Shown here: piece by piece, positions 63,563-64,000 of the stretch
Position numbering within the stretch: position 1 is the first letter of the stretch
Layout of the letters: each line of letters opens with the position of its first letter
DNA from: Amycolatopsis umgeniensis
Lineage (GTDB): Bacteria > Actinomycetota > Actinomycetes > Mycobacteriales > Pseudonocardiaceae
Direction: 5' to 3'
Length of the DNA: 64,000 bases
NCBI RefSeq assembly: GCF_014205155.1
Contig: NZ_JACHMX010000001.1
Coordinates: 2,418,001 to 2,482,000 of the forward strand
Program-made: the position numbers and the translations under genes
Notes under the pieces: model-generated
Database searches by the model: none
What the model was told of the DNA's origin: nothing
The model's input: the letters and a program-made list of their open reading frames with translations, nothing else

Positions 63563-64000
63563 CTACTTGCGGGCTCGGACGTCGAAAGCGGCGCCGACAA
63601 CGGAGACGACAGCTGCCGCCAGGCCGAGGTAGCGGCCGAGGCCCGCCCCGATCTCGATGCCCGCGGCGGAGAGGATCCCCCGCTGGTCGGCGTCGAACTG
63701 CCAGTCGAGGGTGAACCAGCCGAGCAGCATCAGCAGCAGGGCGGCGATGGCCGCCATCAGCCACAGATGCGGCAGGCCCGCGCGGCGGACGGCCTCGACG
63801 CGGCCGAACAGCACGACGGCGAGACCGGGCAGGAACAAGAGGAAGACCGGCGCCCAGGCGAGGAAGCCCGAACGCCACGCGTCACGCGTGACGTCGCCCG
63901 CGGGCAAGGACGTCAGCACGTCCTCGATCTCCGGACGCGACGCCGTCAGCGTCGTCCACGGGAAGAACAAGGCCACCAGCGCGAGCAGCCCGGCCGCGAG
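63563..64000 (-). CDS. Membrane protein, 5' end cut by window edge
   Basis: The frame is open to base 64000, so the start lies outside; GTG 63976 is only an internal codon. At least four hydrophobic segments are visible (LAAGLLALVALFF; FLAWAPVFLLFLPGLAVVLF; LPHLWLMAAIAALLLMLLGW; LGRYLGLAAAVVSVVGAAFD). I do not recognise the family. Confidence 0.7.
   Translation of the reverse strand, partial: LAAGLLALVALFFPWTTLTASRPEIEDVLTSLPAGDVTRDAWRSGFLAWAPVFLLFLPGLAVVLFGRVEAVRRAGLPHLWLMAAIAALLLMLLGWFTLDWQFDADQRGILSAAGIEIGAGLGRYLGLAAAVVSVVGAAFDVRARK

Overview
The window is high-GC DNA with dense genes, strong G/C in third codon positions, many GTG starts and ATGA/TGATG/GTGA gene overlaps. A complete mce lipid-uptake operon, F420-dependent (LLM) oxidoreductases, DUF397, Lsr2-like and EspC/YbaB-type genes place it in the Actinomycetota. 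I infer a filamentous Pseudonocardiales chromosome, most likely Amycolatopsis or a close relative. The genus is an inference from gene content and was not tested.

Left third (1-24 kb): a truncated TetR gene; a 661-aa pentapeptide-like membrane protein; a stress block in which an Hsp20 gene and a divergent Hsp18-type repressor share a perfect TGTCATC-N5-GATGACA operator; DUF6292 and STAS genes. Next come a MpaB-type oxygenase with its own TetR, then a second TetR facing an uninterrupted yrbEA-yrbEB-mceABCDEF-mas operon (9.4-18.3 kb). An SCP2 remnant, a secreted lipase plus beta-propeller pair, an ANTAR remnant and a two-gene unit for a proline/valine-rich exported protein and a 544-aa Gly/Ser/Asn repeat protein follow.

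Middle (24-33 kb) is accessory and partly decayed: a DUF433 antitoxin whose DUF5615 partner is fused to a frameshifted PRC-barrel remnant, a secreted trypsin, a ComJ-like protein, a five-gene operon with YbaB-like and ESX-associated proteins ending in a DUF3558 lipoprotein, an Lsr2-like peptide and a broken large serine integrase abutting tRNA-Glu(CTC), then tRNA-Gln(CTG).

Right half (33-64 kb) is mostly core metabolism: FAD monooxygenase, FAH-family hydrolase, cimA, leuB, a giant secreted subtilase, serA, a TetR-controlled pair of LLM oxidoreductases with an ankyrin protein, ilvBNC, a PH-domain protein, ilvD, DoxX, DUF72, a hydroxyacid dehydrogenase, a glucose-dehydrogenase-like lipoprotein, a TetR-MFS pair, and a LacI-type-operator operon (Gfo/Idh/MocA, DUF6807, cupin). 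cimA and ilvB each have a short leader peptide (Ile-Ile-Ile and Leu-Val-Leu codons) followed by an attenuator, so branched-chain amino-acid synthesis is controlled by transcription attenuation.

Genes are separated by unusually long perfect palindromes. At least three sequence families recur: GAAGGGGCCCTTC-type, GAAAGTGGCTTTC-type, and a 21-bp tandem unit arranged as a giant inverted repeat. They probably serve as terminators but look like dispersed repeats.
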